From: Telmatactis stephensoni
Taxonomy: Eukaryota > Cnidaria > Anthozoa > Actiniaria > Isophelliidae
Direction: 5' to 3'
Length of the DNA: 64,000 nt
Assembly: GCA_029948255.1 (NCBI GenBank)
Contig: JALIZF010001005.1
Coordinates: 1 to 64,000 of the forward strand
Position 1 is the first letter of the stretch, and each line of letters opens with the position of its first letter. Of this stretch, positions 1 through 12,145 are shown one piece after another. The notes beneath the pieces are model-generated. The model did not search any database, was not told the DNA's origin, and worked only from the letters and a program-made list of their open reading frames with translations. The translations under genes were made by a program, and so were the position numbers.

Positions 1-3000
1 GATGGAAATGGCCTGCAAATAGTGAAAACTAATCGAGGCAGGCCAATGGATTAAAATTCATGAAATAGAGTTAGAAGTAAGAGACATTAGGTCACGATGC
101 AATGATTTTCACTGTAAAAAGTGAATCTATAACTCAATGGAAACAACTGAATGTTGCCCTTTTGGTTTACCCTTAAGAAAGAATTATACCTTTACAAGGG
201 GTAGCTAGTATGTGTGAGTATTTTCAAGAGATCTGAGGTTGGAACAGGGTAGAAAAGTTCATGTAGTCAGTGTGAAATGGACCACTTCTGTAACTGATTC
301 AGTGCTGTAATGTCAGTAAAACATTCAAAATTCCATCCATGCTGTTTTACCAGTCAGGAAAATAGACAAGACATCAAACAAAGTACTACCAACCTGTACT
401 GCATGGAACCAGTAGCCACAGTTTCTATTTGACACACCCAAGGTTGGTAAGGCATGGTGGACATAAGTACTTGGTGAGGGTACAGCCAGATTAGGTTTAG
501 TGTGATATGTCATGGCTGATGCAACATAGTATGGTCTCAGTGACTAAAATGATGTACAGTCATATCACAGTTAATGTAAAGTAATACATCACAGCTGATT
601 TTGCATTGTCTTAATGACTGCACTTAAATGATGTACAGTATAACAAAGTTACAAAAGGGCTTAATATATGACTTCATTATACTTGGAAATCTCCACACAC
701 TTTGTATAGATTTTCTGTTCGTTAAGGACGTTCATGGGCAAATGAAGTTGCACCTAGATTTCATTGGTATTTTGTCTGGACATACTACATTATATACTTG
801 TTCAAAACAATAAAAAAATGGGGGTCACCGTATTCTTTTTTCTGCTAGATATGCCCACAGAGTAAATATGCATCTCGAGAAGAAAAGATGTGCGCAGCAA
901 GTGAAACACTCATGGCATGTAAGCTTATGATAACTGGTGGTTGGTAAATAATTCAATGTACATTTACCTGGACAAAGATGCCATAAGATGAATATTCATA
1001 AGCCAATGCCCTGGAAAAATGGTCCACAAAAGCCTAAGAAAATAAGGTCAGGATATCAAGTCAAGACAACAATCACTACTTGTCCAGACATTAGACAGGA
1101 ATCAATCAACACTTGAGAAAGGCTCCCTACAGGATTTGGGTGCTTGTGACAGAGGAAACTACTTAATCTCAAAAAGGTATCTTTTATTTTCAGTTAAATT
1201 TCAAGGACACAAACTAGCCAGTCACATATACAGCAGACATAGATCTACTAACCTTAGTAGCAGCATAAACAGTAGATCTACTAACCTTAGTAGCAGCATA
1301 AACAGTCATTTGTGGGGTTGGTTGTTGGGCTGCGCAAGATGACATGTTTATGATGGCTCCTTTTCTCCTTGTATCAACAATATAAACACCATTTTATAAT
1401 TATAACATAGTTACAATCTTACACGCGCTCTGATTGGCCAGAAAGCTATGAACTATTTGCCCATGGGCTGCCCTGTGCATGCACTATCTTTGTCATCGTC
1501 TTTTTCAAATTGTTCATTTTAAGATGGCAACATAATTATATAACGTGCGATCTAATTGGCTGAAAAATCTATATGATTGAACTATTTCCCCATGGGCTGC
1601 ATGGCTCCGTTTTTAATGTCCTAGGCTCTGTTATAAATCAATTAACAACAGAAAGCTGCTTGCCCATGGCATTATAGGCGCACTTGAGAACATACAAAGA
1701 ACTCTTAACAAACTAGAGTCGCACTTGGCTACGCCTCGTGCCACTTTTACATTCGTTAATCGTTCTTTATATTTTCTCTTGTGTGTCTATAACGCCATGG
1801 GCGTGTGGCTTTCTGTTGTCTAATTGATAAACGTTATATAATTTGTGTTTACTAGTAAGACTGGTTATACTAGTCTGGTACAGTCATCAGAATGTGGAAC
1901 TTATATCAACTGTCCAGCAGTTCTTGTACGACTGTGAAAACAGCATGAATATGGCAAGAATTTCATATTATGCTTTTATAATAGACAAATATAATTATAG
2001 CATTAACATGGTCACTGTATGGTAATTGGTCCATTTAACACTTATACAAAAACTACTCTATGGTCTATACTGTGTTCCTACCTTTTTACCATTTGTGGAA
2101 GAACAATAGATGTCATCTATGATATCAATATAATCATAAATTAATTCAGGTTAAACTGATTATAATAATGTAATAATAATAATGATAATAATAATAACAA
2201 GGTTTATTTCCATACTTAAGTTGAAAAATACAAATGAAATTACATATATATATATTGGAACACAAAACTCTGAAATTCTAAAAATACTAAGATAAGATGA
2301 TAAAATGAATAAATTCATTTGCTTACCATAGTTGCTGCTGCTATGTTGATGTTAACCAGCTCCCATAACTTCTACTGACAAAACATATTGAAACAGATTG
2401 TTAAATAAATGCTGTCACCCTTTATAATAACATGAATGGGCAGACATAATAAAGGGAGGAGGGGGGGGGGGTAAAAAATTACCTTTTCTGGAACATCTAA
2501 AAATACCATAGGATAGTCATACATCACTCCAACATTATTCACTGTCAAAAAAAGAAATATATTCAAACAAACTGAGTGGCTTTTTAATAACAGTTGATGT
2601 ATATCCCGGGGGGTACTCCCTATATTGGTGTGCTAGGGGGTTGAAATTGCCGATTTGGTATTTTTTAGGGGTCGTCAGAGAAAATCCAAGGTTTTTCAGA
2701 AAAGATGGTATTTTTTAGGGGTACAAAATAAACGAGACAATTTTTTTTACTGACTGCCTTTTTATTAGAACACTTTTTGTTTGATTTTTTGGTATTTTTA
2801 GGGGTATTTTTGAGCTGTTAGGTATTTTTTAGGGTCGAAAATTTTTGCATTTTGGTATTTTTTAGGGTACGTTTTGGAGGTTTCCGACGATCATCCCTAG
2901 CGTTTTGACCCCGAAGAACCCCCCCCCCCCCCCCCGGGATGTATATATATAAAGAAAAATATCGCATAAATTCATTACTGCGCAAAGCCCAAAAGTATGA

Positions 3001-4804
3001 CCAGCTATAATAATTCACATTCTTTTGAAAGACCAATCATCCAATCAGCATCCGAAGACTGTATTTCTTATATCTAAGCACTAATTGGAAGAGGGCAAGA
3101 CAAAAATATGCAAACATATTAATACTGATCACAGTTTTGAGCTTCGCACTGTAAAAGATATATTTGGAGAAATAATTATTAATGAAGACCTGCAATATTA
3201 CAGTACTTGCTACAATACCTAATATTCCAATATCAAATTGTTGTAGTTCTCTTGCAATGAGTTTGTAAATGTCTTGCTGACTAAAGTCAACTGTAACAAC
3301 ATGTGTCTTGACTTTAAACTCCTCCTCTGACAAAAACAATCTGCTTTAGCACAAAGCTATTTCAGTCTAGCAAAATGATCCATTATTGAAGTTCTCAGTC
3401 AGTCAGTCAGTCAAGATATTGCCATACCAATATAGGTAGAAATATCTTGCAGCTTGGATGTTGTTCTACTTATTAATACAATATTCATTCCAGATTTTGC
3501 AAGCTTAAAAAGAGAATAATAAACAAAGGAATGACTTAAAGATCCTGTAGAACTACATAAAATCAGGTGCTGGAATATACCAAATATCAATGTACCTCTA
3601 TGGCAAATGCCTTTCCAATGCCATCAGATGCACCAGTGACAACTACAAAGAAATGCAGCAATGTTTTTCAAGAGCACATACGTATATCCTGTCAAGCTTA
3701 GAAGAGAGAGTTAAAATTTTTTTAGATATGCTTCACCAACCACAAACAAAGGAATTAAGGGCCATTTACATGATGCTGGAATGAGTTTCGTTCCTGAACG
3801 AGTTCATTCCGATTACCATATATTTCTTTGTATGTGTTGACATGATACCAGAGTAAAATTGATGTTTCCATTCTGGAATGAAATGGTCATTCTGGAACAA
3901 CATTTTGTACCATGTATCAGTATCATGTAAACGCAGTACAACACTCATATCACTGTATAATTAACCTCGTTAGGAGTGAGGGAAGCATGGAAAAAAGACA
4001 GAAAAGGACATAAATACCTGCTTTACAGGCTATATTTTCTTGCATGTAAACATGAACAAAGGTCATTCAATTTTTGTCTTGTTATTAATCACAACCTTTA
4101 ATGCACATACATGTAGCTCCATTTTTGAATCCTTAATTGTATCTTGCAAGCGATGTGTATCTCGGTACATACCCACTACAGTACACGTACATTCTAATAT
4201 TCTATGCATACAACTCTAAACTCGCTAGAGTTCATTTTTACTGATGGATCCATTGAAGAAAACTGAAAGACTAGGAGAAAAATCCTTGAAGCAAGGGAGA
4301 GAACAAACTAACAAACTCATGTTATGTAATGTCCCATCAAAGAGTCAAACTTGTGTGACCACAGAGGTGAGAGAGTGACACTCTCACCACTTGGCCACCC
4401 TTCCTTGGTATATTTTATATATTAATATTTGAATGAGCTACAAAACTCCCCCCCCCCACCCAACAGGTCCCCCCTAACAGAAACATCCCCTCTACCCCAA
4501 ACGGTTTTCATAGAGCTTTATACCTGCCCATTTGGCGCCATATTTAGATGTCAAATTCTTGATGTTCCAAATCCTTGCAAGAAAATATACTCTTGCACTT
4601 GAGAGCAATGAAAGACAGACAGATAACGAAGCTTTTACAGCACAGCAAAACCCTAGAGTTGGACGAATTGTTTACACTGAAACATAAATAACGCTACATT
4701 TGCTTTATTCTTTGGACTATGTTACCTAAAACAGCTAAAACGTTTTTGTAGCGCCCAAAGACAGCCGAGCAGTCGTCCAAAGTTCTCCACAGTGCGTCCG
4801 CCAT
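1..4804 (-). CDS. HSDL1: HSDL1-like short-chain dehydrogenase (3' end off window)
   Basis: Short-chain dehydrogenase/reductase of the HSDL1 / 17-beta-HSD12 branch. Exons in coding order on the minus strand, all phases consistent: 4804-4726, 4631-4524, 3642-3596, 3503-3428, 3326-3219, 2541-2483, 2371-2327, 2116-2082, 1367-1286, 1033-968, 543-394 and 12 to beyond position 1. The start is the ATG in CCAAAATGGCGG. An N-terminal hydrophobic stretch (about residues 20-50) looks like a membrane anchor. The NAD(P)-binding motif TGASDGIG is at residues 65-72, NNVG at 141-144, catalytic Ser196 in NMSSC, and Tyr209/Lys213 in VYAATK. Late exons match HSDL1 closely (PSPSTYVHHALPTLGVS, then GYWFHAVQ). Human HSDL1 has Phe in place of the catalytic Tyr and is called inactive; here the Ser-Tyr-Lys set is present, so the protein may be active. 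The alternative is an HSD17B12 paralogue, but the C-terminal part fits HSDL1 better. Substrate unknown. Confidence 0.88.
1241..1306. repeat. 33-bp tandem duplication across an HSDL1 splice donor
   Basis: Two identical 33-bp copies, 1241-1273 and 1274-1306, each holding the 3' end of HSDL1 exon 9 and its GT donor. On the minus strand the first donor is after 1286 and the second after 1253. Skipping the first adds exactly 11 in-frame codons and repeats the YAATK active-site motif. Confidence 0.9.
1424..1838. mobile_element. MITE cluster: CCAATCAG-type terminus plus foldback 1630-1838
   Basis: Intron 8 of HSDL1. The sequence cgcgctctgattggcc at 1424-1439 is a terminus shared with other short elements in the window. 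From 1630 to 1838 the sequence folds back imperfectly: it opens gttataaatcaattaac and closes with a matching inverted end. CCCATGG boxes lie in both arms. No coding capacity seen. Confidence 0.6.
2605..2940. mobile_element. Short inverted-repeat element with ATCCCGGGGG termini
   Basis: Lies in HSDL1 intron 5. Ends are ATCCCGGGGG and CCCCCGGGAT, both flanked by a GTAT-like duplication. The inside repeats a GGTATTTTTTAGGGG phrase several times. It shares termini with the larger element at 44164-45610. Non-coding. Confidence 0.6.
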
Positions 4805-4992
4805 TTTGGAATGACTGGGAACCGGAAGTCAGCTTTGACAGACAACAGCCAGACGTCATGTGACCGGAAATAAAACTCTATGTGACAGCAAACACGATCT
4901 GTTGTTTATTTGTCGACGTCTGACATTTGATATCCGTGTCAGCGACACCGAAATACGAAACTTTACAGCTCTGTTCTGACATAGCTTCACAT
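4805..4992. promoter_or_regulatory. Shared head-to-head promoter, HSDL1 / MFSD4
   Basis: Only 188 bp separate the two start codons on opposite strands, so both genes must be started from this interval. No TATA box is obvious. The region contains a GTGACAGC/TGTCAGCG pair that could be a shared site. Inference from gene layout. Confidence 0.6.
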
Positions 4993-7918
4993 ATGAATCT
5001 TGAAGAAGGCGCCACAAGTGCTGCAGCTGATCTGAAGTCTGAATCCAGTGAGAATCCTTCAGGGGACGTGGACAAAATGGCGGACCTATCACCTCCTCTA
5101 CTTCAACAAGATGAAATGGCTGAAGTACTACGAGAGTGGAACGATGAAGAAGACGAAGTTGTCGAGTTTATACAACATTCTCCTGCTGGAAGTACACGTC
5201 ACAGAACTGAAAATGGCTCTATTCAAGATCATGAAGACTCTCGAAATGAAAGAAAAGCAAGAGAGAGGTCTACTCTGACAGGAAAGCCATTTTATGCACC
5301 TTACATCAGATGTATGAAGACGATTTGCTTGTTTGTGTCCTTCTTGGGTTTGGTAAGAACACTTTTTACACCTTTGTAGTTGGGGATGCTTTACATAGCA
5401 ACATTAATCCATCGCATTAATAATTGATTTTTATTCTTACTTAACTTATTAAGCTTAAGCTTATGTAAATTTCTTCAGAGCATGTGAATTAATGGTTCAT
5501 TGTTTTGAGGGTTTTCTAAGGGTCTTTCATAAACAAATATTTTCCTGACACCGATTGTCAGACGTTTGCCACGTTGACGACCTTGCGTGACACTAGCTAA
5601 GTCACTAACCAAACATTATGAAAAACATGAATATTTATGAATTAATTGATACATAAATTCATTCAGCTGTCTTGCAGTTCACTAAGTCTTGAAATAATAT
5701 AATTGTAAATGTTGAATTGAAATTATTAGCTGAGTTTTGTAGGAAACAGACTCAGCTTGCATGAAATATATTCAGCATTTATCATATTCACCTCATGTAG
5801 TAACCTACAGTGTTGTCACACTATTAGATATAATTTTTTGTATTTGTTGTCATCAGGGAATATCCAATTCCATGTATGGACCATCTATCTTAGATTTGGC
5901 CTATCATACAAGTGCGACACTGTCACAGATGTCATATATATTCACTGCTAGATCTGTAGGGTACCTAGTCGGTACTGTTGCTGGTGGGTGGTTATATGAC
6001 AGATATAATGCTTATTTGGTACTGGGATGCTCAGCCCTTGGAATAGTCTTGTCTATGATTGTATTCCCACTAGTTAGAAGTGTATATGGTTTGATTATGA
6101 TTGGTTTTGCTATGACAGTTGGTGCTGGGGCACTTGATACAGGTAATTGTACATGTATAACGTTAATCTACTCATATAAAGAAATCATAACAAGACCAAT
6201 GATGCTTATATCATTATTAATTAATGCACCTATCTGTGGCTTCCCCATGGGGATGACCCCTGGGCCATCCACAGGGAAATGTACGGAAATACAAGTAGAT
6301 CGTTTGCAAAATATGCCCCTGGGTTTGGGGAAATGTTTCACTTCATCTTGAGGGTGAAAAATTGGGTTGGGGGTTATATATAGGTATATGCAACATGTGA
6401 ACTAGGGGACTTTGAAGGGAATGACTGCCCCACCCCTGAGGGTAAACATCAAGATTGTTGACAGCAGTTTTACAATCCCCCTGGTCAGCCCAGGGAGGGC
6501 CAGACAGGAAAATATTGGGTTGAGTGCAGCAAGGTCCATATGATGACCTAGAGCCAAATATTTTCCCATTGGGCCTGCTGCCCTCACTCAGTCAATTAAG
6601 CAGTTTATCATTTGAGCTAATTTTCTGTTTTGAAAAGTGCTAAAATACTCTGTAATACAAATATACATGATTATTATTATAACGAGCAGAAACAAGCAGG
6701 GCTGGATGTTTTTTTATGGACCATTTGCATATTAAGCCATGCAGCCCCAATCACGTCAACTTTTCTGAAGGTTTCATTAACAGTGCAGGAGTAGAGCCAT
6801 ATGGGTCAGTATGAACCTTTATTGAACATTATCCAATATATTGTGTTGTAGCTGGCAATGCCATTCTGTTTGTTCTATGGCCAAGAAAGTCACAACCCTA
6901 CATGCAATTTTTGCATTTTACATATGCTGCAGGAGCATTTCTAGCACCCCTGCTTGTACGACCATTCCTTCTTCCAGACAGTATCACCAACCCAGTAGCC
7001 AATAGCTCCTTGTCCAATGAAACACATGACAATAGTCCAGAGGATATACCTAGAGTTACGTGGGCATACTGGCTTGGTACTGTTCCATGTTTAGCATCAG
7101 GAGTGTTTTTCCTGGCCTGTGCTTTCCTCAAGTCCTTAAAAGAAGAAGTGGTTAAAAAGGAAAAACAACATCTTCCTGGCAGTTACAATAACAGTAGATG
7201 CTTCAAAGGGATCATTCTCTCTCTGTTCTTTGTTTTCTTTCTGAATTATGTTGGCATGGAAACAGGCTATGGTGGATTTATTTTTGCCTATGCTGTGGAA
7301 TCTAAACCACACATGAAAAAAGACAATGCATCGCTATTAACAGCTACTTACTGGGGAACATTTTCTTTAGGAAGACTAATATCTGTACCAGTATCTAAAC
7401 GACTAAAACCACAGAAAATGCTTTTAATTGCCATTACAGGGTGTCTTATTGGGGCAGTAATATTGATCTCCCAATTGCACGATGGATGCGACATATACTC
7501 AAGCTCTAGGCTCTGGTCTGGTACAGTAATCTTTGGTTTCTCTGCTGCCTCCATTTTTGCTACAACCTTAAGCTGGGTAGAACATTTCCTTGATGTTTCA
7601 GGAAGAGTAGCATCATTCCTACTTGTAGGTACATGTATAGGTGAGATGATTATCCCCGTTGCTGTTGGAAACACCTTTAAATCCATAGGACCATGTACAC
7701 TAATGTACTGTATTTTTACCCTCTGCTGTCTGTGTCTGTTGAACTTTGTGGCCATTCATTTGTTTGGTAGACATTTCCAGTCCAGTAATACCTCCACAGG
7801 TATAGAATTTCACAAAAAAAGTAAAACAACTGAAGAACCACCAAAACCAAAAGAACAAGATGAAGATGAAGTACTAAAGCTACTTGAACAGAACAATGAG
7901 ATATTCAATGGTAATTAA
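4993..7918 (+). CDS. MFSD4B: MFSD4-type major facilitator transporter
   Basis: Membrane transporter of the major facilitator superfamily, closest by eye to MFSD4A/MFSD4B (the NaGLT1 glucose-transporter group). Exons 4993-5352, 5857-6142 and 6852-7918 join in phase to give 570 residues, somewhat longer than the vertebrate proteins because of an acidic cytosolic N-terminus of about 105 residues. The first helix spans the exon 1/2 junction. Family marks are GPSILDLAYHTSATLSQ at 128-144 and the loop motif GGWLYDR at 163-169. Exon 3 begins AGNAILFVLWPRKSQPYM and carries the rest of the helices; the tail is charged and rich in Lys/Glu. The ATG at 4993 is the first in frame after the short promoter; in-frame codons upstream of 5857 lie in the intron. 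Transported substrate is inferred (sugar); symbol choice between MFSD4A and 4B is not certain. Confidence 0.85.
6400..6600. repeat. Dispersed repeat copy in MFSD4 intron 2
   Basis: Contains the phrases GGGAGGGCCAGACAGGAAAA and gagccaaatattttccc. Related degenerate copies lie at 12715-12850 and 18460-18600, so this is a dispersed MITE-like family. Confidence 0.55.
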
Positions 7919-8282
7919 TGTATATAAATAATATATCCCCAAATTAAAAGCTTGTGTTGGCTAACATTCTTTTCCTGAATGTAAAATTGGTAGTTAAATA
8001 TTAGTTCGCTGGTTAACTGTTGGTTTATTTTGTGGGATGGCTATTGTAGTTCCAGAAGATTGAAATAGTGTTTAGGTATTTGATCAATATATAGACCTAC
8101 CAATTTCCCAGACAGACACTGCATGATAACAGCATTTGTTGATGTTTTTAGCCTGATTATCAGATGGCCAGAGATTGTTCATTATACTTCCGCCATCAAA
8201 CAACCTCCAAATGTTTGATAATCAGGGTAAATATGTTGCAGTTATACATAATATTATACAAGACTGTCAAACTGTATTTAGT

Positions 8283-8975
8283 TATAATAATTATTGTAAT
8301 AGCATGGTTGCCTCGGATTCTATTGTTCCGAGAGGAGCATTTAATGGCTAAATGCCCCCTCACTGCTACTAATCGAACCTCATGCATAAGCATTAGGTAC
8401 GATTAGTAACTAATCGTACCTCATGCATAAGCATTAGGTACGATTAGTAACTAATCGTACCTAATGCATAAAACATGAGGTACGATTAGTAACCAATCAT
8501 ACCTCATGTTTATGCAAGAGTCCAACTATGGATACGTCCCTGAGAAATTTCCTGAGGACACATCCGCAGCTAGCAGTACTTGAATTATGCAAATTAGCTT
8601 CAAGTAACCTTTCAGTGTAGTCTAAACCATGTGGGATGGATTACAATACTATTCAGCATGCTTGTCACATTTGGGATGGACTGGAATAATCTTGCGCATG
8701 CGTGGCACGACAATGTTATCACACAATGCTTTTTTATTTTCAATATTATTTGGTGAATATAAATAACTGTTTTAGACAAGTGAGTTGTAACGAGGCATTG
8801 TTTCCTTTGTGTTAGGTCTTTCTTGCACTTAGTTTTGTACTGTTCTGGTTGAGCGATAGTGTCTAAATAGAGTTCCCTAGAGTAATAACAGCACTTTTAA
8901 TTTATTCATTTGTAACTTGTTATTTGGTCCAAATCGTTCTAGTTTTCCTATATACTTCCTCGGCAACCATACTAT
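8283..8975. mobile_element. Inverted-repeat element with GTAATAGCATGG ends
   Basis: Left end TTGTAATAGCATGGTTGCC near 8293 is the reverse complement of the right end GGCAACCATACTATTACAA at about 8953-8971. The interior holds a run of palindromic units at 8361-8510. No open frame of note. Confidence 0.65.
8361..8510. repeat. Tandem array of ~41-bp palindromes
   Basis: Three to four units, each opening ACTAATCGTACCTCATGCAT and closing with its near inverse ATTAGGTACGATTAGTA. Each unit can form a hairpin, and neighbouring units can pair with each other. Confidence 0.8.
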
Positions 8976-8982
8976 TACAAAG

Positions 8983-9146
8983 TAATAGCATGGCTATTTC
9001 GGTTGATTAGTGATTAAATGTACCCTCAGCCTCGGGAGGTTTAGTGGAAGTCCCTCGGCCTACGACCTCGGGACTTCCACTAAACCTCCCTCGGCTTCGG
9101 GTACATTTAATCACTAATCAACCTCATAGCCATGCTATTACTTATA
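8983..9146. mobile_element. 164-bp foldback MITE
   Basis: Nearly perfect palindrome: AGTAATAGCATGGCTAT at the left is mirrored by ATAGCCATGCTATTACT at the right, with a loop near 9055-9070. It shares the GTAATAGCATGG terminus with the element immediately to its left. Confidence 0.8.
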
Positions 9147-9304
9147 ATTAGTTAAAGAGTTGTTTTGTTAGTTTTTGAACAAAAAATTAATATTATAATA
9201 TAATTTACTTATAAATTCAGTTATTTAAAAGATTTAATAAAATTAAACCAAATTATCAAGTGGGTGGCATGAGAATAACATTTTTGGTAATCATGAACAA
9301 TCTG

Positions 9305-9590
9305 CACCGTACGGTAAGTGGTCGGTAAGTGGTCGGTAAGGTAACGGTAAATGGTCGGTAAGTGGTCGGTAAGGTAACGGTAAGTGGTCGGTAAGTGGTC
9401 GATAAGTGGTCGGTAAGTGGTCGATAAGTGGTCGGTAAGGTAACGGTAAGTGGTCGGTAAGGTAACGGTAAGGTAACGGTAGAATGTGGTCGGTAAGGTA
9501 ACGGTAAGATGACGGTAAGGTAACGGTAAGGTAACGGTAAGGTGACGGTAAGATAACGGTAAGATGACGGTAAGGTACGGTAAGGTAATA
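9305..9590. repeat. GGTAACGGTAAGTGGTC minisatellite
   Basis: Irregular tandem array of GGTAAGTGGTC, GGTAACGGTAA and GGTGACGGTAA modules. The minus-strand open frame across it (TYRYLTDHLP-like) is a by-product of the repeat. Confidence 0.9.
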
Positions 9591-9827
9591 TTGGCTTTAT
9601 TCAGCTTCATCAGGGTATTTTTTTCATCACAAAGGAAAGAAATAATATGGTAGAGAAATAAAATAACATTTGAAGCACTAAGGTTTGACTTTTATGAACT
9701 TTTGTTTATGGAGTAATATATAGAGACTGCTTTACCTTTGTGAAACACTATTATAATTTTGTGTTGCACTGTATTAAAAAAAATTGTCACTTCCATGAAG
9801 TATGCAATTTCCATGTAACAAGCATAA

Positions 9828-10757
9828 CCAGGTGAACGGAGATTTTATTTTCAACCAATCAGAGCGCGTTCAGCATTTTTGCGAACGGCCCTCGTCCCCA
9901 GGCTACTTACTTCACGGTCGACGAGTATGTGAATCCGCCATTTTGCAACTGGAGTTTATAATAAATTGTTTTCCAAGATATGTGGTGAACAACTGTAAAT
10001 TTAGTCTTCTTCCTGAGTCTAACGTGTAAGTAATTGTTGTACAAATGTTTGTAAGTTTTTATGATAAACTTTTTATTTGGTAATGTGTACTGTACTTAAT
10101 TATTCCGTTCAGTTGATAAATATAAAAGTTATTAGCAAATTCATGCAGGTGTAGACTCGCCAAAACCCTCAAGTATACTTCCATATCGAAAAAAACTCAT
10201 TTTTAAAATCATAGCCCTTATTTACTGTGCTGTTAAGCACGATATTCTGTTTGTAAACCGATTTCCTTTGGGAGACTCGCACTATCAACACGCTCGCCTC
10301 GGTCAACTCTCAAAATCACGTATTGTTTGATAAGAAAGATAGCAGCCAAAACACTGAGCGTTAAAATGACGATACCAACAGCTTATTTGCATATTTTAGG
10401 CTAAATCTTTCTTAAATGCATAAACATATATTCGCTCATTAACTTTAGGAGTGAAATATTTTCGCAGAATGATAAGTTCTTGCTCCTTCAACATGTCGTG
10501 ACAGTATTGCGTGACACAGTTTTGATCGCTGATAAAACGATGGCAAAGCGACAGGAACAGTCAAAAATTAAAGGGAGACTTCTTTCAAACTCTTTTGCTA
10601 ATTTATGTGATTAAAAGCTTTCAGAAATAATTTTTCTGATATTTTGCTTGTTCATCAAGGGACCTGGGGACCAGGGCCGGTCATTTTGTCCAATAATGCT
10701 TTGCACGCCGTGTTCACCGTTCACCTGGAAGGCCATTGCAAGAGGAGCCTGGTTATT
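9828..10757. mobile_element. Possible degenerate inverted-repeat element
   Basis: ATAACCAGGTGAACGG near 9828 is partly mirrored by ccgttcacctgg and cctggttatt at 10721-10757. CCAATCAGAGCGCG follows the left end. Termini are imperfect and no target duplication was found, so boundaries are tentative. Confidence 0.35.
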
Positions 10758-12145
10758 TTAATGAATATGTACTACCTATTTTCAGAGATATGATGCTTAT
10801 ACTCTATGTTCATATTGTACTACAAAATTTATCAAAGCCAGATTTTATTGAACTTTTAATTAATTACAATAAATAACCTTAGAGATATAATTTCAGAAAT
10901 TAACCTTTTTATTAACCTTATATTAATACTGGGCCCAGTTGCCAGCATCATGATATGACTGTATTTTTCTAACTTTGGATAATATTTTGTCTTTTCTGAT
11001 CTATTGAACACCCTTGGGGTAGGGCTTATTTTAAACCCACCAATGATCAAACAAATTCACATAAGCTCTGCCCCAAAGATGATAGATGGATCAGAAAAGA
11101 CAAAACCAATTAATACAAACATGGGTCACTATGTTGTATTTTGCTTTTAGAGTGTTGGGTAAAAATGAATGATTTTTGTAATAATCCTTGGTTAGCACTA
11201 ATAATCTTTTGAAGAACTGGGCCTAATGGCCTGTTTCTTGAAAGACCCTACAAGTTTACAGGCCTGTAAATGTATGAAAAAAAGTATGGACATGCACCCA
11301 CACCTGTGAACGAGCCTGTAAAATAATAAAGATTGAATAGTTTACACTACAAGAAACACCCGTAAGCTTTATCAGGCACATTTACAGGACAGAAAGTTCT
11401 TGAGTCTTTCAAGAAGCAGGCCACTTGTGTTTACGTAGCAGATTTCATAGAAATTGGAATAGTTGAGGCCATTCCATGTTTTATATCTCAGAATTTTAGA
11501 TGGCCAGTATTGATGTCCAATCAAAACAATGAGAGTTCAGAGTTGTACCAAATCTGTTCTACTTGGTCTAGTTAAATAAATACCATAGGCTGACATACTA
11601 AATTGTACAAACTATGTACAAAATGAAACTTAAAACGTTCAATTTGTTATTAAAACATGTGCCTTTTTTAGTTATAGAAAATCTCTCTTGATTTGATATT
11701 TCTGCTTTTACCTGACAATGTACAACAATGTAATACTGTAATCTTGCACTCTCAATGAAAAGAGAAACAGATGTAATGATGTTCAAAACTCGATGGGCTA
11801 AGAACATTCTTAATGCCATTAATCACTTTTGAAACATGTATGGGAACAACTTTGTTAGTTGTCTACTATTACTTAGTTGATAAGACATACAAAAGTCCTT
11901 TTCAAAATAATAAAGTGCTGAGAACTTTAGATCAAGTACAAAAAGGCAGAGATAATGAAAAACTAGCCTTGTCAGTAAGTATTATAGATTAAACAGTCCA
12001 TTAAACCTGCAATTAATGTAGCCACTCGTAAGTGGAGAAAATATCAGCACCCGACTAAAACCCTGGAAGTTTACTTTGAACCACATTCTTCTCTTTAATA
12101 TATACAATTTAGTAGTTAATTAATTAATGTAAGTTCTATGGCTGA

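Larger units (their letters stand above)
7919..12145. other. Convergent intergenic region, repeats only
   Basis: Lies between the 3' ends of MFSD4 and KIF3B. It holds the GTAATAGCATGG elements, a tandem minisatellite and a possible degenerate element listed separately. From about 10760 to 12145 I see no gene, only AT-rich sequence that must include the KIF3B 3' UTR. Confidence 0.6.

Noticed and set aside
4927..4992. Upstream start for MFSD4
   Set aside because: Would need a TTG start; the first ATG in frame is at 4993.
5761..5856. In-frame upstream extension of MFSD4 exon 2 starting at an ATG
   Set aside because: The stretch ends in TTGTCATCAG, a good acceptor, and exon 1 joins in phase at 5857; the extension is intron, though an alternative start cannot be excluded.
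9221..9610. 129-codon minus-strand ORF rich in LPTTYRYLTD
   Set aside because: Generated by the GGTAAGTGGTC minisatellite.
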